A DNA stretch of 37,820 nucleotides from Chlorobiota bacterium (lineage in GTDB: Bacteria; Bacteroidota; Bacteroidia; Bacteroidales; VadinHA17). Made by a program: the position numbers and the translations under genes. The notes below the pieces were generated by a model that made no database searches, had not been told where the DNA came from, and worked only from the letters and a program-made list of their open reading frames with translations. Location of the stretch: the NCBI GenBank assembly GCA_013152085.1, contig JAADHC010000069.1, forward strand, positions 1 through 37,820, written 5' to 3'. Of this stretch, positions 14,601 through 23,600 are shown piece by piece; position 1 is the stretch's first letter, and every line of letters begins with the position of its first letter.

Positions 14601-16466
14601 TCAGTTTGCACGAAGTTTATTGAATGACTTAAACAAAACATACGTTCCGGCAGTGGCAACACCAAGCAGTATGAACCCGGGAACCGGCTTTTCATAAACA
14701 AAACTGCCAATAGCGAAAAGAGAAGAATAAATAACCACAATTCCGGTAAACACACAAAGCAATTGAACGGGCATTTCCCAGGCCAGCCCCTTGTCAGCTT
14801 CGTCAATGGGATCGTTCTCGGCATTTGCCTCGGCAACAACCTTTTTCCAGCCGGGACCGCCGGGATGGGTAAGACGGTAAAACCTGCGAAGTACACTTTT
14901 TTTCTCAGGTGGCGTAAGATAGGTGGTAACAATCCAGATAATGGTGGTAATGCCTACCGCTAAAAGAAGTTTAATGGGAAATACTGTTCCTGAAAGCGCT
15001 TTTACCCCCATGGATGCATAATCTGCGGGGAGAGGGTATATCCCCTGAAACGCATTTGCTAACCAGAGGTCGGGGACAAAAAGAACCAGGATGACAGCAT
15101 TAACGGTGGCGATGGTCATGGCAGAAATTTCACTCCAGGCATTGATCCGCCACCAGAACCAGCGCAACAGGTAGATTAATCCCGATCCGGCACCGCTTAA
15201 GAGGAGGATATTGAATGCCTGTGTGGCATCCTGCAGAAAAAACAGGGATACCAGTCCGGCCAGGATCATCAGAACAAGTGTTGATATCCTGCCCATCAGA
15301 ACAAATTCTTTTTCAGTAGCCTTGGGCCGGATAAAACGGCGGTAAAAATCATTGACAACGTAAGAAGAACCCCAGTTAAGATGTGTGCCGATGGTAGACA
15401 TGTATGCTGCAATAATGGAAGCGACCACAAGTCCCAGCCAGCCCGTACCGATTTTAGAGAGCATGACCGGATAAGCAACATCGGGTTTCAGGTAATTTGA
15501 TGTGATAGCCGGGAAATCTTTATGTATGGCAGCCAGATCGGGGTAAACAATCAATGATGCCAGTGCTACAATGATCCAGGGCCAGGGCCGCAACGCATAA
15601 TGGGCAAAGTTAAACAGCATGGTGGCACCGATGGCATGTTTTTCATTTTTAGCCGCCAGCATCCGCTGGGCAATATAGCCACCACCGCCCGGTTCTGCAC
15701 CCGGGTACCATACCGCCCACCATTGTACGGCTATGGGAATGATCATCAGGGGAATAAAAAAAGCAGGATCTGAAAAATCGGGAATAAAGGATAATTTATC
15801 CTGCAAGGCGGGATTGGCAAGCAGGTTCTTTAAGCCGCCAACTTCAGGTTGCCGTACCGCAACAACAGCCGCCAGCACGGCACCGAACATAGCTATACTG
15901 TATTGAAAGAAATCAGCCCAGACAACACCTTTCAACCCCCCCAGTCCGGCATACAGGACCACTACAATGGATGCACCCACTACGGTCTGCCAGGGTTGCA
16001 GGTTCAGCATTACCGCACCGATTTTTATTGCAGCCAGGGTTACCGTTCCCATGATCAGCACATTAAAAAACAAACCGAGGTATAATGAGCGAAACCCTCG
16101 AAGAAAAGCGGCTGCTTTTCCGCCGTAGCGTATCTCATAGAATTCCAGGTCGGTGAGGACATTCGACCGGCGCCATAATTTGGCATAGATAAAAACCGTT
16201 ACCATCCCGGTGATAAGGAAAGCCCACCATGCCCAGTTTTTGGCTACGCCGTTTTCACGAACCATCCCGGTCACCAGATTGGGTGTGTCTGCCGAGAAGG
16301 TGCAGGCAACCATCGAAACACCAAGCAACCACCAGGGCATGCCCCGGCCCCCGAGAAAAAATTCGGAGGTGTTTTTTCCGGCCGTGCGCGAAGCAATATA
16401 ACCGATACTTAAAACAATAATAAAAAAAACGGCTACAATTACCCAGTCAACAGCAACCAGTTTCAT
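14601..16466 (-). CDS. SSS-family sodium:solute symporter
   Basis: A 621-residue inner-membrane protein with about 14-15 hydrophobic segments. SSS signatures include 'FFLGGRGMPWWLLGVSMVACTFSADTPNLVTGMV' divided among the first helices, 'LTDLEFYEIRYGGKAAAFLRG', 'YAGLGGLKGVVWADFFQY' and 'MSTIGTHLNWGSSYVVNDFYRRF'. A long cytoplasmic stretch of about 40 residues follows TM13 ('LTHPGGPGWKKVVAEANAE'). The substrate is probably the sugar released by the neighbouring GH109 enzyme, judged by context only. It is co-transcribed with the kinase gene (5-bp gap) and separated from GH109 by a terminator-like hairpin. The C-terminus extends past the core fold, as in many Bacteroidota sugar symporters. Confidence 0.9.
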   Translation of the reverse strand: MKLVAVDWVIVAVFFIIVLSIGYIASRTAGKNTSEFFLGGRGMPWWLLGVSMVACTFSADTPNLVTGMVRENGVAKNWAWWAFLITGMVTVFIYAKLWRRSNVLTDLEFYEIRYGGKAAAFLRGFRSLYLGLFFNVLIMGTVTLAAIKIGAVMLNLQPWQTVVGASIVVVLYAGLGGLKGVVWADFFQYSIAMFGAVLAAVVAVRQPEVGGLKNLLANPALQDKLSFIPDFSDPAFFIPLMIIPIAVQWWAVWYPGAEPGGGGYIAQRMLAAKNEKHAIGATMLFNFAHYALRPWPWIIVALASLIVYPDLAAIHKDFPAITSNYLKPDVAYPVMLSKIGTGWLGLVVASIIAAYMSTIGTHLNWGSSYVVNDFYRRFIRPKATEKEFVLMGRISTLVLMILAGLVSLFFLQDATQAFNILLLSGAGSGLIYLLRWFWWRINAWSEISAMTIATVNAVILVLFVPDLWLANAFQGIYPLPADYASMGVKALSGTVFPIKLLLAVGITTIIWIVTTYLTPPEKKSVLRRFYRLTHPGGPGWKKVVAEANAENDPIDEADKGLAWEMPVQLLCVFTGIVVIYSSLFAIGSFVYEKPVPGFILLGVATAGTYVLFKSFNKLRAN

Positions 16467-16488
16467 GTTTTTTAATTTTTAAAATGAT

Positions 16489-16518
16489 AAAAAAAAAACC
16501 GGCCGCCGGAATGGCCGG
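16489..16518 (-). terminator. Intercistronic hairpin with U-tract between GH109 and the symporter
   Basis: On the minus strand CCGGCC and GGCCGG (16518-16513 and 16504-16499) form a GC stem followed by ten consecutive T (16498-16489). It sits 20 bp after the GH109 stop and 23 bp before the symporter start, so it would lower symporter/kinase expression relative to GH109 rather than end the operon entirely. Confidence 0.65.
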
Positions 16519-16538
16519 AACCTTCATGTTAATATCGG

Positions 16539-17900
16539 TTAATAATCATCTGTCAGTGCAAAAACCGGTTTTCGTTTGATCCATCTTCCTCGGGTAAAGT
16601 CCGGAAAATACTGGGGAGCATTCCCTTCGGCGAGGGACCGTTCCGACAGCGGAGTGATGGCACTCCAGGCAGCGGCATCGTATGCATCCAGAGGTGGTTG
16701 AGCTTTCCGCTTAACGGTTTCGACAAAAGCGTGATCTACAAAGAAGTCCATCCCGCCATGTCCGGAGCCGGCAGCAAATTCACCATATTTTTTCCATAAC
16801 GGATGATCATATTTTTTCAGCCAGCTGTCCATTTCGTCCCACTGGTGTGGTTTGCTTACCCCTTCAACATATATACGCTGGCTGTGATAATCAAATTCGG
16901 TCAGGCCGTTTGTTCCCTGTACCTGGAAATCCAGGGAGTAAGGTTTGGGTGAGTTCGTGTCGTGTGTGACAAGGATCGTTTCACCATTAGCCGTATTGAT
17001 CTGGGAAGTAACGATATCGCCCAGTTTCCATTTCAGTTTTGCATTCGGATGATCCGGTCCGCCTTCCGGATTATTAACGATATACCTGTGTAATCCACGG
17101 CTTTTCGTTGCATGTGAAGTAAGGGAAAGGAAACGGTTGCCCCGGTTAATATTCAACATGGTTGCTACCGGGCCGACGCCATGGGTAGGATAAAGGTCTC
17201 CGTTCTGGTAGAGTGAATGTTGTGTTCTCCAGCGGGCTTCGCCACGTGCTCCTTCACCAAAAGTCACACCGGGATTAAATTTAACTTCCCGTAAGTCATG
17301 ACGGTAACCGCAACGCAGGTGTGTGAGTTCACCGAAAACATCCTGTCTTACCATATTCAAAACTGCCATAACATCCCGGCGGTAACAGACATTTTCAAGG
17401 ATCATGGTTGGTGTTCCGGTTGCTTCGTAGGTGTTTACCAGATCCCAGCATTCGGACAGGGTCAGGGCTGCCGAAACTTCAACACCGGCATATTTTCCGG
17501 CTTTCATGGCAGCCACGGACATTGGCGTATGCCACAGCCAGGGGGTTGCAATAATGACTCCACTGATATCATCCCGTTCCAGAAGTTTCAGAAATGCATA
17601 ATCATCACCGGTGTATTCTTCGGCTTTCGGACGGCCGGCATCTTTCAGTTGCTTTTGTGCTTTGGCCAGTGCCTCGGGATCAATATCACAAATGGCAGGA
17701 ACGATAACATCATCCCTGTTGAGCAGATTTCTGAGATGACTTCGGCCACGGCCTCCGACGCCGATAAAGCCAATCCTGACTTTTCCGGCAGCTTTTTCAC
17801 GGCCGAAAGCCAGCGAAGGGACCAGTGCCACACCTATACCGGTCGCGGCAGTCGTTTTCAGGAAATCCCTTCGTTTAAGCAGATTCTGATTCGTTTCCAT
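16539..17900 (-). CDS. Tat-exported Gfo/Idh/MocA-fold glycosidase, GH109 type
   Basis: A 453-residue protein. A twin-arginine signal ('KRRDFLKTTAATGIGVALVPSLA', with RR at about 10-11) directs folded export with the cofactor bound. Residues of about 40-160 are the NAD-binding Rossmann fold ('VRIGFIGVGGRGRSHLRN', 'AICDIDPEAL', 'GVIIATPWLWHTPM'). The C-terminal part has GH109 hallmarks: 'ENVCYRRDVMAVLNMV', 'QNGDLYPTHGVGPVATMLNI' and 'GSGHGGMDFFVDHAFVE'. GH109 enzymes cleave alpha-N-acetylgalactosamine by an NAD+-dependent oxidation-elimination mechanism, and the symporter and kinase downstream fit that. The wider GH109-like group includes other specificities, so GalNAc is likely, not certain. 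It is divergently transcribed from the GbsR-type regulator. Confidence 0.88.
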   Translation of the reverse strand: METNQNLLKRRDFLKTTAATGIGVALVPSLAFGREKAAGKVRIGFIGVGGRGRSHLRNLLNRDDVIVPAICDIDPEALAKAQKQLKDAGRPKAEEYTGDDYAFLKLLERDDISGVIIATPWLWHTPMSVAAMKAGKYAGVEVSAALTLSECWDLVNTYEATGTPTMILENVCYRRDVMAVLNMVRQDVFGELTHLRCGYRHDLREVKFNPGVTFGEGARGEARWRTQHSLYQNGDLYPTHGVGPVATMLNINRGNRFLSLTSHATKSRGLHRYIVNNPEGGPDHPNAKLKWKLGDIVTSQINTANGETILVTHDTNSPKPYSLDFQVQGTNGLTEFDYHSQRIYVEGVSKPHQWDEMDSWLKKYDHPLWKKYGEFAAGSGHGGMDFFVDHAFVETVKRKAQPPLDAYDAAAWSAITPLSERSLAEGNAPQYFPDFTRGRWIKRKPVFALTDDY

Positions 17901-17941
17901 GGTAAATCCGGATTATTTGGTTTATTCTGTGTTAACAGGGG

Positions 17942-17972
17942 TAAAAGTATAATAATCCGGTTTTAAAACAAA
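17942..17972 (-). promoter_or_regulatory. Promoter of the GH109-symporter-kinase operon
   Basis: TTTG (17972-17969), exactly 19 bases, then TACTTTTA (17949-17942), one mismatch from TAnnTTTG. The words AATAATCCGG (17951-17960) and CCGGATTATT (17908-17917) form a 10-bp inverted repeat around the start region, another possible regulator site. Confidence 0.65.
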
Positions 17973-17995
17973 GCAATACGGGATTAATTTGTTTT

Positions 17996-18021
17996 TTTGG
18001 TTCAAAAGTTGCCGAACCAAA
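17996..18021. promoter_or_regulatory. Candidate operator between the divergent glycan operons
   Basis: TTTGGTTC (17996-18003) and GAACCAAA (18014-18021) form a perfect inverted repeat with a 10-bp spacer containing the -33 TTG of the regulator promoter. It lies 24 bp from the TTTG of the opposing promoter, so one bound dimer could control both operons. The adjacent GbsR-type protein is the obvious candidate ligand. Confidence 0.6.
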
Positions 18022-18038
18022 TATTAATTTTATCTTTG
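18009..18038 (+). promoter_or_regulatory. Promoter of the gbsR-fucI-GH2 operon
   Basis: TTG (18009-18011), 19 bases, then TATCTTTG (18031-18038), an exact -7 match with ideal Bacteroidota spacing. The start codon follows at 18073. Confidence 0.75.
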
Positions 18039-18072
18039 TAATAAAAGAAAATAACCATAAAGGATAACATCT

Positions 18073-18522
18073 ATGAATAACGGTTTACGTGAACATGCAG
18101 AAGAAATGGGAAGGATCTTTGAGAAAATGGGTTTTACCCCGATGCAGGGAAGAATCCTGGCTTATCTTGCCGCTGTTGCCGGTGGTACGCAAAGCTTCGA
18201 AGAGATACTCCAATTCTTTAATACCAGTAAAAGTACGGTGAGCAATTCATTGAATTACCTGCTTTCTGCCGGGCTGATTGATTATAAAACACGCATTGGT
18301 GAAAGAAAAAGGTATTTTTTCCTTACTTCCAGGTTCCCGGTGGCTTATATTCGCCTGCAGCTTGACCTGATCAACGCCTTCAAGGAACAGGCCTATAAAT
18401 CCCTTACAACCCAGAGTGTACAGAATCCTCAAAGTAATCAACTGATCCATCAGTGGATCGATTTTGCCAACCGGTACGAAAAATATTTGGGCGAACTGAA
18501 ACAACAGATTCAACAGCAGTAA
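18073..18522 (+). CDS. GbsR/MarR-type transcriptional regulator
   Basis: A 149-residue winged-helix protein. 'EMGRIFEKMGFTPMQGRILAYLAA' is the typical opening of GbsR-like regulators; 'SFEEILQFFNTSKSTVSNSLNYLLSAGLIDY' is the helix-turn-helix, followed by a basic wing 'KTRIGERKRYFFL'. The C-terminal helices ('WIDFANRYEKYLGELKQQI') would dimerise. GbsR itself responds to choline, but Bacteroidota homologues serve varied roles. It is first in an operon with L-fucose isomerase and a GH2 enzyme and divergent from GH109, with an inverted repeat in the shared gap, so local control of glycan use is likely. Confidence 0.82.
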   Translation: MNNGLREHAEEMGRIFEKMGFTPMQGRILAYLAAVAGGTQSFEEILQFFNTSKSTVSNSLNYLLSAGLIDYKTRIGERKRYFFLTSRFPVAYIRLQLDLINAFKEQAYKSLTTQSVQNPQSNQLIHQWIDFANRYEKYLGELKQQIQQQ

Positions 18523-18574
18523 ATATATAAAACGAAATAAAAGGTTATTCCCAAAGCATAAAAATAAGGTTGCC

Positions 18575-18793
18575 ATGTTAATAAAATATATTGTGATTAC
18601 ATCAAAACATCATGACGGAAAACACGGATTTAATGAGAAAACCGGTACTGTGAACCTGACAAAAGATTTGGCTTCTTTCTGCGTTGATTATTTTGAAGCG
18701 ACGGGTGTTGAGGGTATCCGCCTGAAGGTGAAAACTCCGGGTAAAGGTGAATATCTCCATAAGAGAACTGTTGACCATTCATTAATTATCTGA
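18575..18793 (+). CDS. Short ORF with GH29 fucosidase-like N-terminus, possible remnant
   Basis: A 72-residue ORF. '[13 protein letters not shown]' near the N-terminus is nearly identical to the conserved strand of GH29 alpha-L-fucosidases (normally '...KY-V-T-KHHDGF'), while the following 55 residues match nothing I recognise and lack the rest of the 350-residue barrel. Upstream in-frame codons ('KNKVAM') vaguely continue the GH29 helix before this strand. Codon use in the second half looks like a real gene, and the frame is open to TGA 18791-18793, 17 bp before fucI. It is either a deletion remnant of a fucosidase gene fused to other sequence or an expressed small protein; no activity can be assigned. 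The position next to fucI makes a former fucosidase plausible. Confidence 0.45.
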   Translation: MLIKYIVITSKHHDGKHGFNEKTGTVNLTKDLASFCVDYFEATGVEGIRLKVKTPGKGEYLHKRTVDHSLII

Positions 18794-18810
18794 TAATAAT
18801 TCGTAAACCC

Positions 18811-20622
18811 ATGACAAATTTTATGAAAAACTCCCCTGTACAGCGTTTACAGGGATCCCTGCCTAAAATCGGGATTCGTCCCGTGATTGATGGCCGCCGC
18901 GAGGGGGTTCGCGAATCTCTCGAGAACCAAACGATGACCATGGCCCGCAATGTTGCGGAATTGCTTTCATCCCGCCTCAGGCATGCCAACGGTTTGCCGG
19001 TCGAAACGATCATTGCCGATAACACCATCGGCGGGGTTACCGAGGCAGTTCGTTGCGAAGAAAAATTTACCCGCGAAGGAGTGGGGGTAAGCCTGACGGT
19101 AACACCCTGCTGGTGCTATGGTACCGAAGTGATGGATACCCATCCGTGGATGCCTAAAGCGGTCTGGGGATTTAATGGTACCGAACGCCCCGGAGCCGTC
19201 TACCTGGCGGCAGCCCAGGCCGGATATGCACAGAAGGGCCTGCCGGCATTCAGCGTCTACGGACAGGATGTGCAGGATGCCGATGATACTACTATTCCTG
19301 ACGATGTAGCTGAAAAACTGTTGCGTTTTGCCAAAGCCGGACTTGCTGTCGCTGAGATACGCGGAAAATCCTATCTCTCCATGGGTGGGGTTTCCATGGG
19401 AATTGCCGGTTCAATCGTGAACCAGGAATTTTTTCTCGATTATTTAGGAATGCGTACGGAAACCATTGATATGACTGAGTTCATCAGAAGGATAAACGAA
19501 AGTATCTATGATCCCGATGAGTTTCATAAAGCCATGACATGGGTGAAAAAGTATTGTAAGGAAGGGGAGGATACCAACCCGCCTTCACGTCAGCATTCCA
19601 GGCAAAGAAAAGATGAGGAGTGGGAAATGATGGTAAAGATGACGCTAATCGCCCGCGATCTGATGATCGGCAATCCTGTCCTTACGGATTTGGGGTATGC
19701 CGAAGAGGCGATGGGGCATAACGCCATTGCTTCGGGGTTCCAGGGGCAGCGACAGTGGACCGACTACTTTCCCAACGGGGATTTTCCCGAAGCCATACTG
19801 AATTCGTCTTTTGACTGGAACGGGATCAGGGAACCTTTCATTGTAGCTACGGAAAATGACAGCCTGAATGGTGTGGCCATGCTGTTTGGACACCTGCTGA
19901 CCGATACGGCACAGATCTTTTCGGATGTACGTACTTTCTGGAGTCCCGGTGCCGTAAAACGTGTTACAGGGAAAGTGCTTACCGGAAGGGCACAATACGG
20001 GATCATTCATCTGATCAATTCCGGTTCCACAACCCTTGATGCAACGGGACAAATGAAATCCGGGGGACAGTCCGTAATGAAACCTTTCTGGGAGATCACT
20101 CCGGGGGATGCGGCAGCCTGTCTTGAGGCTACACGCTGGTGTCCTGCCGAACTGGAATATTTCAGGGGTGGAGGATTTTCTTCGCAGTTTCTGACAACCG
20201 GTGAGATGCCGGTAACCATGAGCCGGGTAAACCTGGTGAAAGGCCTCGGTCCGGTCTTACAAATTGCCGAAGGATACACCGTTGACCTTGATCCGGAGAT
20301 TCACAAAACACTTAACCGCCGCACTAGTCCTACCTGGCCCACAACCTGGTTTGTGCCTGTTCTCACCGGATCGGGAGCTTTCCGCGATGTCTATTCCGTG
20401 ATGGCAAACTGGGGAGCGAACCATGGAGCCATCTCTTACGGTCACATCGGTGACAGACTCATTACCCTGGCTGCCATGCTCAGGATACCGGTAAATATGC
20501 ATAACGTGCCGGATGAACGTATTTACCGCCCGGCAGTCTGGAGCTCTTTTGGTACTGCCGATACCGAAAGTGCCGATTTCAGGGCATGTAAAAACTACGG
20601 GCCCCTCTACCGGAAAGTCTGA
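18811..20622 (+). CDS. fucI: L-fucose isomerase
   Basis: A 603-residue cytosolic, Mn-dependent ketol isomerase converting L-fucose to L-fuculose; the length matches the family. Motifs include '[22 protein letters not shown]', '[13 protein letters not shown]', '[17 protein letters not shown]', the metal/catalytic segment '[19 protein letters not shown]', '[22 protein letters not shown]' and the C-terminal '[17 protein letters not shown]', whose histidines include a metal ligand. Some close homologues isomerise D-arabinose instead, but the nearby GH29-like piece supports fucose. Fuculokinase and fuculose-phosphate aldolase are not in the window, so the pathway is completed elsewhere. It lies 17 bp after the short ORF and 28 bp before the GH2 gene. 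Confidence 0.95.
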   Translation: MTNFMKNSPVQRLQGSLPKIGIRPVIDGRREGVRESLENQTMTMARNVAELLSSRLRHANGLPVETIIADNTIGGVTEAVRCEEKFTREGVGVSLTVTPCWCYGTEVMDTHPWMPKAVWGFNGTERPGAVYLAAAQAGYAQKGLPAFSVYGQDVQDADDTTIPDDVAEKLLRFAKAGLAVAEIRGKSYLSMGGVSMGIAGSIVNQEFFLDYLGMRTETIDMTEFIRRINESIYDPDEFHKAMTWVKKYCKEGEDTNPPSRQHSRQRKDEEWEMMVKMTLIARDLMIGNPVLTDLGYAEEAMGHNAIASGFQGQRQWTDYFPNGDFPEAILNSSFDWNGIREPFIVATENDSLNGVAMLFGHLLTDTAQIFSDVRTFWSPGAVKRVTGKVLTGRAQYGIIHLINSGSTTLDATGQMKSGGQSVMKPFWEITPGDAAACLEATRWCPAELEYFRGGGFSSQFLTTGEMPVTMSRVNLVKGLGPVLQIAEGYTVDLDPEIHKTLNRRTSPTWPTTWFVPVLTGSGAFRDVYSVMANWGANHGAISYGHIGDRLITLAAMLRIPVNMHNVPDERIYRPAVWSSFGTADTESADFRACKNYGPLYRKV

Positions 20623-20650
20623 TAATTAACCAACCCTAAACTTTAAACCT

Positions 20651-23600
20651 ATGGATTTCATTCAATCATCCTTCAAAAACCAAAATACTAACCGCCATTT
20701 TGGTATTATTCCTGTAATTTTTATTCTTTCATTAATCATTTTATCCTGCAGTAATGAATATAACAAACCGACAGGCGAATATCCGGGCAAACCTGATGAA
20801 TATGCCGGCCCTGTACTGCAGATTGACCATGTTTACCGGAATGTTGCCCTGGACAGAGCCGCCTGGCATTCTTCCAGCTTTGATTACAACCTCACGGCCC
20901 AACTGGTAACCGATGGTTTTGTGGATACGGTTTTACCCCGCTGGCTGGAGGCTGCCTCTGCAATGGAAAATCCGTTGAAAAAAAACGAACGGGAATGGCT
21001 TACCGATCATAACCCGGTTACCGGCATCGTTTCAAGCGGGGAAACCGGTTGGGTACAGCTATATTTTGGCGGGAACCCTGACCTTCCGGAGATTGACCGT
21101 ATTGACCTGATTTCCATGATGCCACAGGACGCCAATGAATATAAAAGCTGGACCGTCACGATTTACGGTTCGGAAGATGGGGAAGACTGGAACCTGCTTG
21201 GTCGCCGGCATGAAAACCGGTCTCCCGTCGATACGGTGATTTTTCCCTGGGGCAATACCTTTCATCCTGTGGTCCCGTTTAAGGATCCCGTGCAGTATCG
21301 TTATTATAAAGCGGAATATACCGTACCCGGTATGGAAAGATGGAACATGGGAGAAATTGAGCTGTGGCATAACGGTAAGCGCATCGAAATTGCCGGGTCG
21401 CATACGTTTACTTCGGCATGGATGCCGGCCGGTACGGGAGAAGAGTGGGTGTATGTTGATCTTGGCAACACCTGCGATTTTGATAAGGTCGTTCTTCACT
21501 GGATCCGCAGGGCGGAAAAAAGTACCATCCAGGTTTCCGGTGACCGGGAAACCTGGACCAACGCAGGTGTGGTCCCCAAAAGCGACAGCCTGTCTGATGA
21601 ATTGATGCTGGATACTCCTGTTTCAGGCCGGTATGTTCGCCTGCTGGTGGAGCAGGATGGTACGGAACCCTGTATCCTTAGCGAGATGGAGGTATATGGA
21701 AAAGGCGGAATGTTACCGGTGCCGAAACCCGTACCGGCTGTCAGGGATAACAAACTTGCCCTTACCGGGGGTAACTGGAAGCTTTGCCGTGCAAATGCCG
21801 TTGCCGAAAGCGGGGAGGTTTTGTCAGGACCGACATTCAACGATACCCGGTGGCTGACCGCAACGGTCCCTGCTACCGTATTGGTGAGTTATCTTAACAA
21901 CGGCGCCATTCCCGATCCCAATTTCGGGGATAACCAACTGATGGTTTCCGAATCCTTCTTTCTTTCCGATTTCTGGTACCGGAATGCTTTTGAAGTTCCT
22001 GCATCGTTTTCTGCTGATCATGTATGGCTCAACTTCGACGGGATCAACTGGAAAGCTGACGTATATCTTAACGGCACACATGTCGGACGCATTGAAGGTG
22101 CCTTTACCCGGGCTCGTTTTGATGTTGTGAAGTTGTTAATCCCGGGAGAAACAAATGTTCTTGCTGTCAAAGTCGAGAAGAATGCCTCACCCGGTGGTGT
22201 TAAAGAACAAACCTATTACAGTCCGGATAAGAACGGAGGTTTCCTGGGTGCCGACAATCCGACTTTCCATGCTTCTATAGGCTGGGACTGGATACCAACC
22301 ATCCGCGGACGAAACAGCGGGATATGGAATGACGTATGGCTGAACCTTTCCGGCCCGGTAACCGTAGAAAATCCTTTTGTCTCAGCCGACCTCCCGCTAC
22401 CGGATACTTCATATGCTGATATCCGTATCGAAGTTGACCTTGCCAATCATGGCAGAGAAGCCGTCAGTGGTAAACTTCATGTTCAATTTGGTGATATCCC
22501 TGTTGAACAGGACGTTACTATAGACGGTGATGCAACGGAAAAAGTGATCCTGTCACCTGAGACACATCCCGGCCTGCACCTTAATCAACCCAGGCTCTGG
22601 TGGCCGGCAGGATACGGAAATCCGGATCTTTATCCTGTAGATATAAAGTTCGTAACTTCTGACGGGCAGGTATCTGATGTGAAAAAGTTTAAAACAGGTG
22701 TACGTGAAATGTCCTACAGCGTAGCCGACGGAACGCTTAAAATATGGGTAAACGGGAAACGGTTTACCGGCCGTGGTGGTAACTGGGGATTCTCCGAATC
22801 AATGCTCCGATATCGCGGACGGGAGTACGATATAGCCGTCAGGTATCATAAGGATATGCATTTTACCATGATACGTAACTGGGTAGGACAGACCGGTGAC
22901 GAAGAGTTTTACGAAGCCTGTGACAAGTATGGCATCATGATATGGCAGGATTTCTGGCTGGCCAATCCGTGGGATGGTCCCGATCCCGACAATAACGGAA
23001 TGTTCCTTAAAAATGCTACGGATTTTGTGTTGAAGATCCGCAATCATCCTTCGGTGGGACTGTACTGCGGACGCAATGAGGGTTATCCTCCTGAAATACT
23101 TGAAAAAGGATTGCGGAAGATCATCGCGGAAGATCATCCGGGATTGTATTATATTCCCAACTCGGCAGATGATGTGGTCAGCGGACACGGACCGTACCGG
23201 GCAATGCCGGTGAAGTACTACTTTACCCGACGGGCCACACGTATGCTGCACAGCGAGATGGGTATGCCCGACATCGTTTCGATGGAAAGCCTGCGGAAAA
23301 TGATGCCTGACAGTGCCCTCTGGCCGCAGGGAAGAATGTATGGCCTGCATGATTTCTGTTCTTATGGAGCGCAGGGTGCTTTTTCTTTCAGGGAGAAACT
23401 AAAGAAAAGTTACGGGCCTGCCAACAGCGCCGAAGAGTGGGTGTCCCTGGCACAGTTTATCAACTATGACGGGTACCGGGCTATGTTTGAAGCCCAGAGT
23501 AAAAACCGTATGGGCCTCCTGCTGTGGATGAGTCACCCTGCCTGGCCTTCGCTGGTATGGCAAACCTACGATTATTATTTCGATCCGACAGCAGCATATT

